A DNA stretch of 64,000 nt from Apium graveolens (lineage: Eukaryota; Streptophyta; Magnoliopsida; Apiales; Apiaceae), in NCBI RefSeq assembly GCF_009905375.1, contig NW_027420698.1, positions 1-64,000 on the forward strand. The letters run 5' to 3'. Positions 1 to 11,387 of this stretch are shown here, piece by piece (the stretch's first letter is position 1; each line of letters begins with the position of its first letter). A program made the position numbers and the translations under genes. A model generated the notes under the pieces. It did no database searches. It was not told the origin of the DNA and saw only the letters and a program-made list of their open reading frames with translations.

Positions 1-97
1 AAATTAAAACCCAATTAAAAATAGGAGAATGAAAAAAGAAAACAGCCCCAAATCGAAGAAAGTACACATAAATCGATGTGGGTGTGTATGAAGTGTA

Positions 98-300
98 TTG
101 GTTCTGGTTGTAAGATTGAGAGAGAGGGAGATAGAGGGGGAGAGACGGAGAGAAGGAGAGAAGGGAAACATTGAGAAGGGAGATTGTATGATGAGATTGA
201 ATAGCGGCGGCCGGGTATTATATTTAGGGATTGAGAAAGAAGGGGGGAAACCAAAATCTGAGAAGGGGGAAATGAAATATTGGCCGGTGGAGGGAACCTA
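98..300 (-). promoter_or_regulatory. GA-rich (CT-rich on minus strand) leader of element A
   Basis: This is a purine-rich stretch of GAGAGAGGGAG-type runs ending with GGGGGGAAACCAAAA and GGGGGAAATGAAA blocks. The same blocks occur at 23165-23390 in element B. On the minus strand this is a pyrimidine-rich tract typical of plant 5' leaders, so it is probably the promoter-proximal leader of a minus-strand gene lying before base 1. The short frames through it are composition artefacts. Confidence 0.45.
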
Positions 301-446
301 ATCTTAGTCATGATTTAGTAAAAAATATCAAATTTACAAGTAGCTGCATTTAAATAATAATAACATCAAATAATTTTCAGTATAAAAATTGAAAATTGAA
401 AATTATTTTTTACAGTATTAAATGTAATAACATTAACATTCTACAA
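301..446. other. AT-rich spacer between leader and array
   Basis: AT-rich DNA with no recognisable gene or motif; it separates the GA-rich leader from the first degenerate satellite monomer. Confidence 0.4.
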
Positions 447-3400
447 GATCATCGGAAAAATATCTTTTTAAAAATTAATCTTGTAAATCGGGAACGAGTC
501 TCGTTGTCGGGAGGGGTACTTTTACCGGATTTTTCTAATCCTGACATGCAAGATGAAGTTCATATTTTTTAATAATTTTTTCATATGACTAAAATTGATA
601 TATCTTAACATCCGTACGGTTGGATCGTCAAAAAAATCATTTTAAAAATTAATCTTGTAAATCGGGAACAAGTCTCGTTGTTGGGAGGGGTACTTTTACC
701 GGATTTTTCTAATCCTGACATGCAAGATGAAGTTCATATTTTTAATAATTTTTTCATATGACTAAAATTGATATATCTTAACATCCGTACAGTTGGATCG
801 TCGAAAAATTCATTTTAAAAATTAATCTTGTAAATCGGGAACGAGTCTCGTTGTCGGGAGGGGTACTTTTACCGGATTTTTCTAATCCTGACATGCAAGA
901 TGAAGTTCATATTTTTAATAATTTTTCATATGACTAAAATTGATATATCTTAACATCCGTACGGTTGGATCGTCGAAAAAATCATTTTAAAAATTAATCT
1001 TGTAAATCGAGAACGAGTCTCGTTGTCGGGTGTGGTACTTTTACCGGATTTTTCTAATCCTGACATGCAAGATGAAGTTCATATTTTTAATAATTTTTCA
1101 TATGACTAAAATTGATATATCTTAACATCCGTACGGTTGGATCTTCGAAAAAATCATTTTAAAAATTAATCTTGTAAATCGGGAATGAGTCTCGTTGTCG
1201 GGAGGGGTACTTTTACCCGATTTTTCTAATCCTGACATGCAAGATGAAGTTCATATTTTTTAATAATTTTTTCTTATGACTGAAATTGATATATCTTAAT
1301 ATCCGTACGGTCGGATCGTCGAAAAAAATCATTTTAAAAATTAATCTTGTAAATCGGGAACGAGTCTCGTTGTCGGGAGGGGTACTTTTATCGGATTTTT
1401 CTAATCCTAACATGCAAGATGAAGTTCATATTTTTTAATATTTTTTCATATGACTAAAATTGATATATCTTAACATCCGTACGGTTGGATCGTCGAAAAA
1501 ATCATTTTAAAAATTAATCTTGTAAATCGGGAACGAGTCTCGTTGTCGGGAGGGGTACTTTTACCCGATTTTTCTAATCCTGACATGCAAGATGAAGTTC
1601 ATATTTTTTAATATTTTTTTCTTATGACTAAAATTGATATATATTAACATCCGTACGGTCGGATCGTCGAAAAAATCATTTAAAAATTAATCTTGTAAAT
1701 CGGGAACGAGTCTCGTTGTCGGGGGGGTACTTTTACCGGATTTTTCTAATCCTAACATGCAAGATGAAGTTCATATTTTTTAATAATTTTTTCATATGAC
1801 TAAAATTGATATATCTTAACATCCGTACGGTTGGATCGTCGAAAAAATCATTTTAAAAATTAATCTTGTAAATCGGGAACGAGTCTCGTTGTGGGGAGAA
1901 GTATTTTTACCGGATTTTTCTAATCCTGACATGCAAGATGAAGTTCATATTTTTTAATAATTTTTTCATATGACTAAAATTGATATATCTTAACATCCGC
2001 TACGGTTGGATCGTCAAAAAAATCATTTTAAAAATTAATCTTGTAAATCGGGAACAAGTCTCGTTGTTGGGAGGGGTACTTTTACCGGATTTTTCTAATC
2101 CTCACATGCAAGATGAAGTTCATATTTTTTAATAATTTTTTCATATGACTAAAATTGATATATCTTAACATCCGTAAAGTTGGATCGTCGAAAAAATCAT
2201 TTTAAAAATTAATCTTGTAAATCGGGAACGAGTCTCGTTGTCGGGAGGGGTACTTTTACCGATTTTTCTAATCCTGACATGCAAGATGAAGTTCATATTT
2301 TTTAATAATTTTTTCTTATGACTGAAATTGATATATCTTAACATCCGTACGGTCGGATCGTCGAAAAAATCATTTTAAAAATTAATCTTGTAAATCGGGA
2401 ACGAGTCTCGTTGTCGGGAGGGGTACTTTTACCGGATTTTTCTAATCCTAACATGCAAGATGAAGTTCATATTTTTTAATAATTTTTTCATATGACGCAA
2501 ATTGATATATCTTAACATCCGTACGGTTGGATCGTCGAAAAATCATTTTAAAAATTAATCTTGTAAATCGGGAACGAGTCTCGTTTTGGGGAGGGGTACT
2601 TTTACCCGATTTTTCTAATCCTGACATGCAAGATGAAGTTCATATTTTTTAATAATTTTTTCTTATGACTAAAATTGATATATCTTAACATCCGTACGGT
2701 CGGATCGTCGAAAAAATCATTTTAAAAATTAATCTTGTAAATCGGGAACGAGTCTCGTTGTTGGGAGGCGTACTTTTACCGGATTTTTCTAATCCCAACA
2801 TGCAAGATGAAGTTCATATTTTTTAATAATTTTTTTCATATGACTAAAATTGATATATCTTAACATCCGTACGGTTGGATCGTCGAAAAAATCATTTTAA
2901 AAATTAATCTTGTAAATCAGGAACGAGTCTCGTTGTCGGGAGAGGTACTTTTACCGGATTTTTCTAATCCTGACATGCAAGATGAAGTTCATATTTTTTA
3001 ATAATTTTTTCATATGACTAAAATTAATATATCTTAACATCCGTAAAGTTGGATCGTTGAAGAAATCATTTTAAAAATTTATCTAGTAAATTGGGAATGA
3101 GTCTCGTTTTTTGGAGTTGTACTTTTACTAGATTTTTTCTAATCCTCACATGCAAGATGAATTTGAAATTTTTTAATAATTTTTTCATATGACTAAACTT
3201 GATATATCTTAACATCTATACGGTTGGATCATCCAAGAAATCATTTTAAAAATTAATCTTGTAAATCGGGAATGAGTCTCGTTGTCGGGAGGGGTACTTT
3301 TATCGGATTTTTCTAATCCTGAAATGCAAGATGAAGTTCATATTTTTTAATAATTTTTTCATATGACTAAAATTGATATATCTTAACATCTGTACGGTTG

Positions 3401-5377
3401 GATCGTCGAAAAAATCATTTTAAAAATTAATCTTGTAAATCGGGAACGAGTCTCGTTGCTGGGAGGGGTACTTTTACCCGATTTTTCTAATCCTGACATG
3501 CAAGATGAAGTTCATATTTTTTAATAATTTTTTCTTATGACTAAAATTGATATATATTAACATCCTTACGGTCGGATCGTCGAAAAAATCATTTTAAAAA
3601 TTAATCTTGTAAATCGGGAACGAGTCTCGTTGTCGGGAGGGGTACTTTTACCGGATTTTTCTAATCCTAACATGCAAGATGAAGTTCATATTTTTTAATA
3701 ATTTTTTCATATGACTAAAATTGATATATCTTAACATCCGTACGGTTGGATCGTCGAAAAAATCATTTTAAAAATTAATCTTGTAAATCGGGAACGAGTC
3801 TCGTTGTCGGGAGAAGTATTTTTACCGGATTTTTCTAATCCTGACATGCAAGATGAAGTTCATATTTTTTAATAATTTTTCATAGGACTAAAATTGATAT
3901 ATCTTAACATCCGTACGGTTGGATCGTCAAAAAAATCATTTTAAAAATTAATCTTGTAAATCGGGAACAAGTCTCGTTGTTGGGAGGGGTACTTTTACCG
4001 GATTTTTCTAATCCTGACATGCAAGATAAAGTTCATATTTTTTAATAATTTTTTCATATGACTAAAATTGATATATCTTAACATCCGTACAGTTGGATCG
4101 TCGAAAAAATCATTTTAAAAATTAATCTTGTAAATCGGGAACGAGTCTCGTTGTCGGGAGGGGTACTTTTACCCGATTTTTCTAATCCTGACATGCAAGA
4201 TGAAGTTCATATTTTTTAATAATTTTTTCTTATGACTGAAATTGATATATCTTAACATCCGTACGGTCGGATCGTCGAAAAAAATCATTTTAAAAATTAA
4301 TCTTGTAAATCGGGAACGAGTCTCGTTGTCGGGAGGGGTACTTTCACCGGATTTTTCTAATCCTAACATGCAAGATGAAGTTCATATTTTTTAATAATTT
4401 TTTCATATGACGCAAATTGATATATCTTAACATCCGTACGGTTGGATCGTCGAAAAAATCATTTTAAAAATTAATCTTGTAAATCGGGAACGAGTCTCGT
4501 TGTCGGGAGGGGTACTTTTACCCGATTTTTCTAATCCTGACATGCAAGATGAAGTTCATATTTTTTAATAATTTTTTCTTATGACTATAATTGATATATC
4601 TTAACATCCGTACGGTCGGATCGTCAAAAAAATCATTTTAAAAATTAATCTTGTAAATCAGGAACGAGTCTCGTTGTCGGGAGGCGTACTTTTACCGGAT
4701 TTTTCTAATCCTAACATGCAAGATGAAGTTCATATTTTTTAATAATTTTTTCATATGACTAAAATTGATATATCTTAACATCCGCACGGTTGGATCGTCG
4801 AAAAAATTATTTTAAAAATTAATCTTGTAAATCAGGAACGAGTTTCGTTGTCGGGAGAGGTACTTTTACCGGATTTTTCTAATCCTGACATGCAAGATGA
4901 AGTTCATATTTTTTAATAATTTTTTCATATGACTAAAATTGATATATCTTAACATCCGTACGGTTGGATCGTTGAAGAAATCATTTTAAAAATTTATCTA
5001 GTAAATTGGGAATGAGTCTCGTTTTTTGGAGTTGTACTTTTACTAGATTTTTTCTAATCCTCACATGCAAGATGAATTTGAAATTTTTTAATAATTTTTT
5101 CATATGACTAAACTTGATATATCTTAACATCTATACGGTTGGATCATCCAAGAAATCATTTTAAAAATTTATTTAATAAATCGTGAACGAGTCTCGTTGT
5201 TTGGAGTTGTACTTTTACTAAAATTTTCTAATCTTCACATGCAAGATGAATTTAATTTTTTTTATAATTTTTCATATGAATAAAATTGATATATCTTAAC
5301 ATCCGTACAGTTGGATCTTTGAAAATTTCATTTTAAAAAATTTATCTAGTAAATCGGGAACGAGTCTCGTTGTTTGG
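447..5377 (+). repeat. Tandem satellite array 1, about 28 monomers of ~173 bp
   Basis: The monomer carries, in order, CATCCGTACGGTTGGATCGT, a TTTTAAAAATTAATC block, GGGAACGAGTCTCGTTGTCG, a GGAGGGGTACTTTTACC block, CATGCAAGATGAAGTTCAT and TTTTTTCATATGACTAAAAT. Spacing measured between the conserved ATCGGG sites is 172-174 bp in the first units. Each monomer has the dyad AACGAGTCTCGTT and the palindrome CCGTACGG. Variant positions (CATATG/CTTATG, TTGG/TCGG before ATCG, ACCGG/ACCCG) are not random: they form an 11-monomer higher-order repeat. Outer monomers near 3090-3240 and 5000-5377 are most diverged. The frames 1213-1413 and 4169-4369 are made only of this repeat and are not genes. Confidence 0.95.
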
Positions 5378-6710
5378 GTATTGTTAAAGACCATTTATGT
5401 GGTACTTACCCCTATATCGAAATAAATTAAGAAAAAACAATATATTCAAATGGATAGATATTAAATGGCTCATTTGACTTTTCTTTCCTCATACAGTGTC
5501 TGTCTGTAATATTTTAAACTTAACAAGTCCTGAATCATTCATATGTATAGTTATCGACTATATTTCGAAAGTAATGACGAGATCTACGTATGTATATGAT
5601 TACGATACAACATATTATAACGAAAAAATATAAGTTATTTATTTCGTATAACCTTAGTGATATTTAAACATGTGTTTGATAATGTGAGTTTTTACATGCC
5701 AATCACTTCTCTTGTAGCACATTTTGAAAGCGTACGGTATCGATTCAAGTCCCATTCAAGTCTTTGGGATTGTCAAGAAATTTGATGTCAATAGACAATG
5801 GCTTTAACGAAAAAGACTTGTTTGTATAGGTTCTTACAGTGGATTTTCGCCCAACTCGTTGCCTTATATTTTGTCAAAAAGGTTGATGTCATGACACAAT
5901 GGTTTCCTAAAAAAGGCTTGTTTGTACACTTTCGTACAATGGTTTAATTTTAAAACTATTGTCTTATATTTTAGAAAATCATTCTTCCAAACCTAAATCA
6001 CCTTCAAAAAAAATTCAAATTTTTTTTAAAAATTCAGGCAGGAATCTAAATAAAATAGAGGGGAAACGAAAATTTTAATTTTTTGTAAATCAACGGCTCA
6101 GAATAGTCTATTCATAATCCAACGATAAAGAAAATGTGACTTTTTTTAATTTTATATAAATAAAATTTACAGTAAAATAATTCAAGCCCTGTGAAAATTA
6201 GACACCTATTTTTCATGAAAGTTGTTGTAACATATTTTCTAATGCAGGTTATTCAGACAACGAGTAAGACACCATTGTCTGAAACTCTTTTACTCAACAG
6301 AGGTGATAAACTATTGTTTGTTATGCTTTGTTTCTAACATTGGTTTTTCTGCACCATTGTCTCAAATAAATAACACATTGGTACCGGAAAACCATTGTCT
6401 AAGTTGCACAACAGTCCTTAAAACCCATTGTGTAAAACAATAGAAAACACACCGGTTTATTGTGACCTAAACAACACTTATACCAATAGAAGTCACACAA
6501 TGAGGATGAATACAACCATTGTCTCATTGGAGCACAGGGGCACCATTTAGACAATATTTTTGAATAAGTTGAATCACCATTGTGTGAAACAGAATGATAC
6601 AAGGCTTTTTGGTCAACTACCAAATAACCGTTATCTAATTTTTTGGGACAACAGTTTTTTTGGCCACCATTGTGTAACAGGTGTTGTCTGATTCAGTTTC
6701 TGGTGTAGTG
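5378..6710. repeat. Subterminal repeat region of CACTA A
   Basis: There are many short motifs of the type ACAATGGTTT, CCATTGTCT and TTGTCTGA in both orientations, most dense from about 5780 to 6700. Such subterminal motif clusters are where the En/Spm TnpA-type protein binds in studied CACTA elements. The first ~400 bases (5378-5780) are AT-rich with no clear motif. The frame 6399-6623 lies in this repeat and is rejected as a gene. Confidence 0.6.
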
Positions 6711-7228
6711 ACACATAGTTTTCAAGGCCTCTCAGGCCTCTTTTAGTGTTCCTTTTTCCGCAATTGAGGTAACATATTATCTGGCCGACCCTGATACAAG
6801 TTGTGTACTTATTCTTGGCCAGTGTTGGATAGCTCAAACCTATCGACCCTCCTTGTTTGGCTTTGTTTATATCCATTACTGATATTTCCGACTTTCTCCG
6901 AGAAATCCTAAGCTCTGATACCAAATATTGTCAATATATTTATATTAACTGAATGATATAAAACTAAGAAAAGCAAAACACAGCTTTCCAAAAAAATACA
7001 CCTTCTTATTTCTGCAAACTGAGGCAATAAAAAAGAAATACACTAGGAAACTGAAAATACTAAAAATCAGGACACGATCACCTGCCCACAACCTACACTA
7101 ACTCTATTTCCTTTACTCAATCAAAACTCCTAAAACAACGGACCTGAAAACAAACACTACACAAAATAGACGTTGGTAACTCTTTATTCGAAAATAACGT
7201 ATAACCCAAAGTTTAAGATTCACCAACA
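6711..7228 (-). mobile_element. Copia-4 5' stub in duplication copy 1 (LTR, PBS, start of gag)
   Basis: This holds a 303-bp LTR (6926-7228) followed on the minus strand by the primer binding site TGGTATCAGAGC (6912-6923), which matches initiator tRNA-Met primed Copia elements, then the start of a gag frame (about 6711-6900, reading MDINKAKQGG). The same sequence lies at 46771-47288, where the rest of the element follows. Here the gag is cut at 6710 by the end of CACTA A. The bases after the LTR, GTACT (7229-7233), match the TSD of the copy-2 element. Confidence 0.85.
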
Positions 7229-7238
7229 GTACTTTCAT

Positions 7239-8040
7239 CCTATGAAATTTTGTCTAAAGAACTAACCTTTAGTTATAATTTTTTTTCTTGTGGAAAATAA
7301 ATTTTGGTAAAATAGTAATATTGTTCTAATATACTTAGTATCCAGTACTCATTTAGGTTTTTACTCTTCTAATATACTTAGTTTTTAGCACTCATTAAGT
7401 ATTTTAGAAGTAGAAGGACCTAGATTTTGGATGTGGGTTACAATTAAGTTGTTCTAATTTCATGTTTCTTTGGTTTATTTTTGTTGTAGTATTATCCCTT
7501 ATTGTTGGCTGTAGTATATGCTCATCACGCTTTTCTCATGGGGATATTCGAATTTATGTATACATAGTTTATTTTTCCTTTATATGTGTATTCTAATGGC
7601 TTACAATTTGTGAGAGAAATCCATTCTTATAACGATCAAAGACAATACTAATATGTGCACGTTCTTTTTTATATGATAACAATAAACATAATATATTATA
7701 TAAATAGTTTATTATGAGATATATAGCTATACCCATATATAATGTACTTTGCATTTACCTGCCATGTTTAATCCTAACACCACAGTGGTACATGTTAGTA
7801 TATTTGAGATACCAGGAGATTGTTGGTACCCTTAAAACCCCCTCCCCCTCTCCCTCTCTTCTTGTAATTTTTTTTATGTTTTTTCTTAAATTCAATTCTC
7901 ATGAAAAACTGCGTACATTTGGGTATTGTTTCTAATTTTCTACTATATCAATTTTAATTTGATGCAATCTATTTAGATGTCTCTATATATAAATTTATTG
8001 GTTTTTCATAATTTTAATGACTTTATTTGTTATCTGAATT
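7239..8040. other. Non-coding stretch left of PHO1 fragment
   Basis: AT-rich DNA. 7239-7463 is unique to copy 1; 7464-8040 is matched at 47306 onward. A CCCTCCCCCTCTCCCTCTC run sits near 7841. The frame 7714-7935 shows no family features and differs between the copies, so I do not call it a gene. Confidence 0.5.
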
Positions 8041-8046
8041 AAAGTA

Positions 8047-8578
8047 ATGATCCACACTATGAATGGTTGGATAGTGCTAAGGAGATAACTCATCTTGCTT
8101 CCGATGTTTCTACTAAAACTGCTTCACTAGCAGCTTCTACTCCTTATGCAAGTACTAACTCTTTCTATATATTTATATATCTTTATATATACTTATACTT
8201 TTGTATTTGTCTCCTTATTTCCCCGAAGACTCATTATATATGCTAACTTTGCAGGTAGTTAAGGTAATTGACAGGGTTGAAGCCACTTTTATTAAGCATT
8301 TTTTAAATTCTAATAGAAAGAAAGGGCTTAGCATTCTAAGACCAAAAGCTAGGAAGGAAAGACATAGAGTAACTTTCTCTTTAGGTACATGTATATATCT
8401 AATTTTTTTTCTTTTACATTTTTGCTATATATTCCTGTTTCCTTCGGACAGTTTTATGTCTTGGTATATAATTCATCTCCATACAACTACCACTACAGGT
8501 TTCTTTGTCGGGTGCACAAAAATGTTCATTTCTGCTCTTGTTTTTCTCATTCATGCTCACCATCTTCTAAACAAATAA
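8047..8578 (+). pseudogene. PHO1-type phosphate exporter fragment (SPX-EXS family), copy 1
   Basis: Two exons with good splice borders are readable. Exon 8255-8384 starts after TTTGCAG and ends before GTACAT; it reads [16 protein letters not shown] followed by a stretch ending [20 protein letters not shown]. Exon 8499-8578 starts after CACTACAG and reads [20 protein letters not shown], then a stop. The motif [12 protein letters not shown] and the SILRPKA-ERHRVTF block followed by GFF-GC and a hydrophobic segment belong to plant PHO1 proteins, just before their first membrane helices. A third open piece (8047-8150, reading YEWLDSAKEITHLASDVSTK) may be an upstream exon. The fragment covers only a small part of the family's ~750-800 residues, so it is a DNA-level captured remnant, not a working gene. 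Confidence 0.75.
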
Positions 8579-8619
8579 GTCCAAGTACAGTATATGATAA
8601 CAATGTTTCCTTTGTATAG

Positions 8620-8950
8620 GTCATTTAGAGCTCAATTCCTTAGTATTAATCTGATCGTATTATGCTACCAAGTGCGTGTAACTAACAAACATATTTGTTT
8701 ACTTTCTTCCTCTGGAGCTTGATTTTGTCATATCTCATAGCGGAATCATACTTACATGTGCATTTCATTGCATCAAGTAACTATTTAACGGACGTAAAAG
8801 ATCAGTTTTGTACTAGTGAAACCACATCAACTAACTAGAAAATATTGCTTAAGCATACAAGTCTTCCGAATAACTTAAAACGTAATCTACTACAAAGCAT
8901 GTTCTTTTTGTAACCAACCATATAATAATGTCTTAAGCTGGATAGCAAAA
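8620..8950. other. Intergenic stretch between PHO1 fragment and minus-strand exons
   Basis: No gene, repeat or RNA signal seen; duplicated at about 48457-48780. Confidence 0.5.
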
Positions 8951-8974
8951 GGTTAAGTTGGATTACCATCAGCT

Positions 8975-9151
8975 CTGTGTCGCTTGAATACGAGTAATTT
9001 TCTCTCGTGTTGGGGAAACATTTTTAGGTGGTTGCCCTTCCTTCGGTACCTCGCTCGGGGCAGGCAACTTGCCAGGTAAAAATATTTTAAAAGACTTCTT
9101 TCTTGCCTCAGCTTCCTCTGATGCAAACATACGAGCTGCTTCAATTCACTC
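8975..9151 (-). pseudogene. Unrecognised captured exon (EAARMFASEEAEARKK), copy 1
   Basis: On the minus strand an exon-like stretch follows the acceptor AATGACAG at 9151 and reads, after an early stop, IEAARMFASEEAEARKKSF, then a proline-rich part with KNVSPTREKITRIQATQS. It is charged and low in hydrophobic residues. I do not recognise the family. It lies downstream, on the same strand, of the exons at 9875-10228 and may belong to the same captured gene. In copy 2 a 5-base loss breaks the frame. Confidence 0.4.
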
Positions 9152-9874
9152 CTGTCATTAATAATATATACTAGTTAAAAGTGTTTCCATGAAAACATTT
9201 ATACTACAAATTAACAACATATGTGTAAATGCCATAAAAATATAAATGTTAACGCACATGCAATCAACGGGCTAAAAGAGAATCTATACTATCATATATG
9301 TCAAAATTATGAAGCAAGCACAAGAACATTAAAATTTTAAACCACAGAACACATAATTTTCATAGCATAAGTATACAGGCTCCAACTATAGGAAGATAAC
9401 TTTTTGTTACATATAAAAGTTACTCTAACCTATGTCAATAAAAACAACCACTCAGTTAATTGGTAAAAAAGGACTGACCTTTTGTTAAACTTACTTGAAA
9501 TCCAACACACACAGTGATTTGAGTTTATAGATAACATACAATCGATAGTTAGGTTTCTTGGTAATGTTGTTATCGATCACACGAAGGAACATGAGCTTCA
9601 AGAGATATGCAAGCGGAGTTAACATTCTATTCCATTCCGCCGAACAATATAGAGCAATAAAGTATTGTTGTCACTAGCTATCCAAATTTTTTTGTGACAG
9701 TAAGATGTAAAGAAAAATTGGATAATAACATATATGTAACATAGTGGCATAAAAAAATAAACAATCATGAAAAGAACATTGTAATCTATAAAAATAATTT
9801 AAAGGTTTATAACAAATTAGTGCTACTAGAGATATTTCTCCTCTGCTGCTAATTCTGCAGGGTGTTTGTTGTAC
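9152..9874. other. Intron-like / non-coding stretch
   Basis: AT-rich DNA between two minus-strand exon-like segments. No gene seen; the frame 9674-9889 overlaps the edge of the next exon and continues past its donor site. Confidence 0.4.
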
Positions 9875-10228
9875 TTGCCATTCTCGCATTAATTCATCAA
9901 TGAGAGCTTGGCCATAGGGACAGCTTCTGTTTAATTTCCGTGAAGGCTTAACAATACGAGAAGTCTGACCAATTGCTTTTCTGATCTCCTTAGGTTGTAT
10001 GTCAAATTCTTCAGCTGCAAAAAGTAAGGCGACTCTGATTTAGCAAAAAAGAGTAAGGAGGCATTGAACTAAAAACCATATTTAGATAGAAAATATTATT
10101 AAAGAAAAAAAATTAGAAGTCTAACCATCATCTTCAATGTCAATGATGATAGTTTTACGCTTGTCTAAACAAGGTTTTTTTCTGCTTGTCCCAGAGTATT
10201 TGTTGTCGGTTCCGGCCTCCTCCAAGTT
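9875..10228 (-). pseudogene. Unrecognised two-exon captured gene fragment, copy 1
   Basis: Two minus-strand exons: one ending at donor GATG|GTTAGAC (about 10126-10228) that in copy 2 reads GTDNKYCGTSRKK and then KTIIIDIEDD; the other 9875-10014, after acceptor TTTTTGCAG, reading AEEFDIQPKEIRKAIGQTSR and ending ALIDELMREWQ before GTACAA. Both exons and both splice sites are kept in copy 2 (49705-50066). The protein is acidic then basic and probably nuclear or cytosolic; I cannot name its family. Intron retention shows genomic capture. In copy 2 it is joined upstream to an F-box-like exon, so the unit looks chimeric. Confidence 0.45.
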
Positions 10229-11387
10229 ACACCCTTAGAGGAAAAATATATATTAGTGAATACTCCATAAGCATAACATTAGAGGAAAAATTACTAGATT
10301 GGATTTGGCCGAGAAATAACTATTTGGGGTTTCAAGGGGAGAGACAAAGAAAGGGATTCTTTTTAAGAAAACAAGAGGCTCTACACCTTTAGTAAGGATA
10401 AAAGAGGCTTTATAAGGGGAGGGAAGGAGGGCTAGGACAAGGGAAGAAGGAGGCTAGGAGAAGAAGGTGCTTTGAACTTTAATGGACCCTATATATTAAA
10501 ACCCTAATTTAATAGACGACCTAGACTAAATAATTTAAAAAATCCCTAATTCTAATGGCTGATTAAAATACTAATTAAAATTTACAACTCACATATCTAG
10601 CAAATTCACTGGTCCATCATATTCACTAAATCAAAAAAAATCAATCATATCATATTTCTGCAAATAAAACTTTAAATCATGAAAAATAATTAATAAATAC
10701 TAGAACATTTTTTACCAAGTTAATATTATATTTTTTAGTAAATTATATATTTACGAGACTGCAAATTATTTTTCTTAATTTTGATGTTGATTATTAATAA
10801 AAAAATATTTAATTTTGGAATATATTTTAATTTTTACTATTAATTTATTATATGACACTAAAATATAAAGTTTACTTTTTCTTTACAACACTGCTCAGTA
10901 AAAAATATTTTTTAAAAATAGGAAGTGATATTTTTTTTATTTATGAGGCATGCATATAAATATTATCTTTTCTTAATTCTATTATATGATAAAAAAATTA
11001 TTTTTCTTTTTACGAAATGAATATTATTTTATACTACTATAATACAATGTAATACCAATATAATAATTTTGTTTATGCAAATCACATTTATCTATGTGGG
11101 TCTTGTGTGTATATTTTAAAATTTATAAAATTTAATTTATTTCACAAATTGGTAATGCAAAATGATTGAAATTCAAGAAATAATATAAATAAAATGTATT
11201 GAGGAATTAAATTATTTCTTAATTTAATGTATGGACTTATAAATTAAAATATACTTAAAAAGGAATTAAAATGAGTACCTTTTAATTGTTAATCTTTAGA
11301 TATTTTTAACAACATGAACGATAAATGTAGAAGAATATAAATAAAATTCGTTATTATATAAATTTTACTACATTAGTGTACCGTAAC
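10229..11387. other. GA-rich then very AT-rich spacer, copy 1
   Basis: 10320-10480 is purine-rich (GGGGAGGGAAGGAGGGCTAG) and resembles a leader read on the minus strand. 10500-11387 is AT-rich with poly-A/T runs and no coding signal. It is matched at 55196-56327. The frame 10186-10392 runs through the GA-rich part without family features. Confidence 0.45.

Larger units (their letters stand above)
1..6710 (-). mobile_element. CACTA element A, right part (left end outside window)
   Basis: The right end reads, on the minus strand, CACTACACCAGAAACTGAAT, a CACTA-type terminal inverted repeat. Just inside is ATCAGACAACACC, also present at the ends of element B (27125) and of the element ending at 30583. 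Inward come subterminal ACAATGG/TTGTCTG motifs, a satellite array, and a GA-rich leader near position 100-300, the same order as in B. The insertion point is fixed by the duplicated copy at 46771, where the Copia gag sequence continues without interruption; the first bases after the TIR (ACA) would be the 3-bp TSD. No transposase is visible, and the left end lies before base 1. Confidence 0.72.

Noticed and set aside
1213..1413. 66-codon minus-strand frame, repeated at 4169-4369, as a conserved small protein
   Set aside because: Both are the satellite monomer read on the minus strand; similarity comes from the tandem array, not from coding selection.
447..5377. CRISPR array
   Set aside because: Units are contiguous ~173-bp monomers without unique spacers, in a plant genome.
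447..5377. Calling the array a centromere
   Set aside because: Monomer length and higher-order repeat are suggestive, but the array sits inside a CACTA element and is under 5 kb; no evidence for CENH3 from sequence.
6399..6623. 74-codon minus-strand frame near CACTA A's end
   Set aside because: Lies in subterminal repeats and contains repeat motifs in translated form.
8201..8578. 125-codon plus-strand frame as an intact PHO1-like protein
   Set aside because: It reads through an intron between 8384 and 8499; only the flanking exons match the family.
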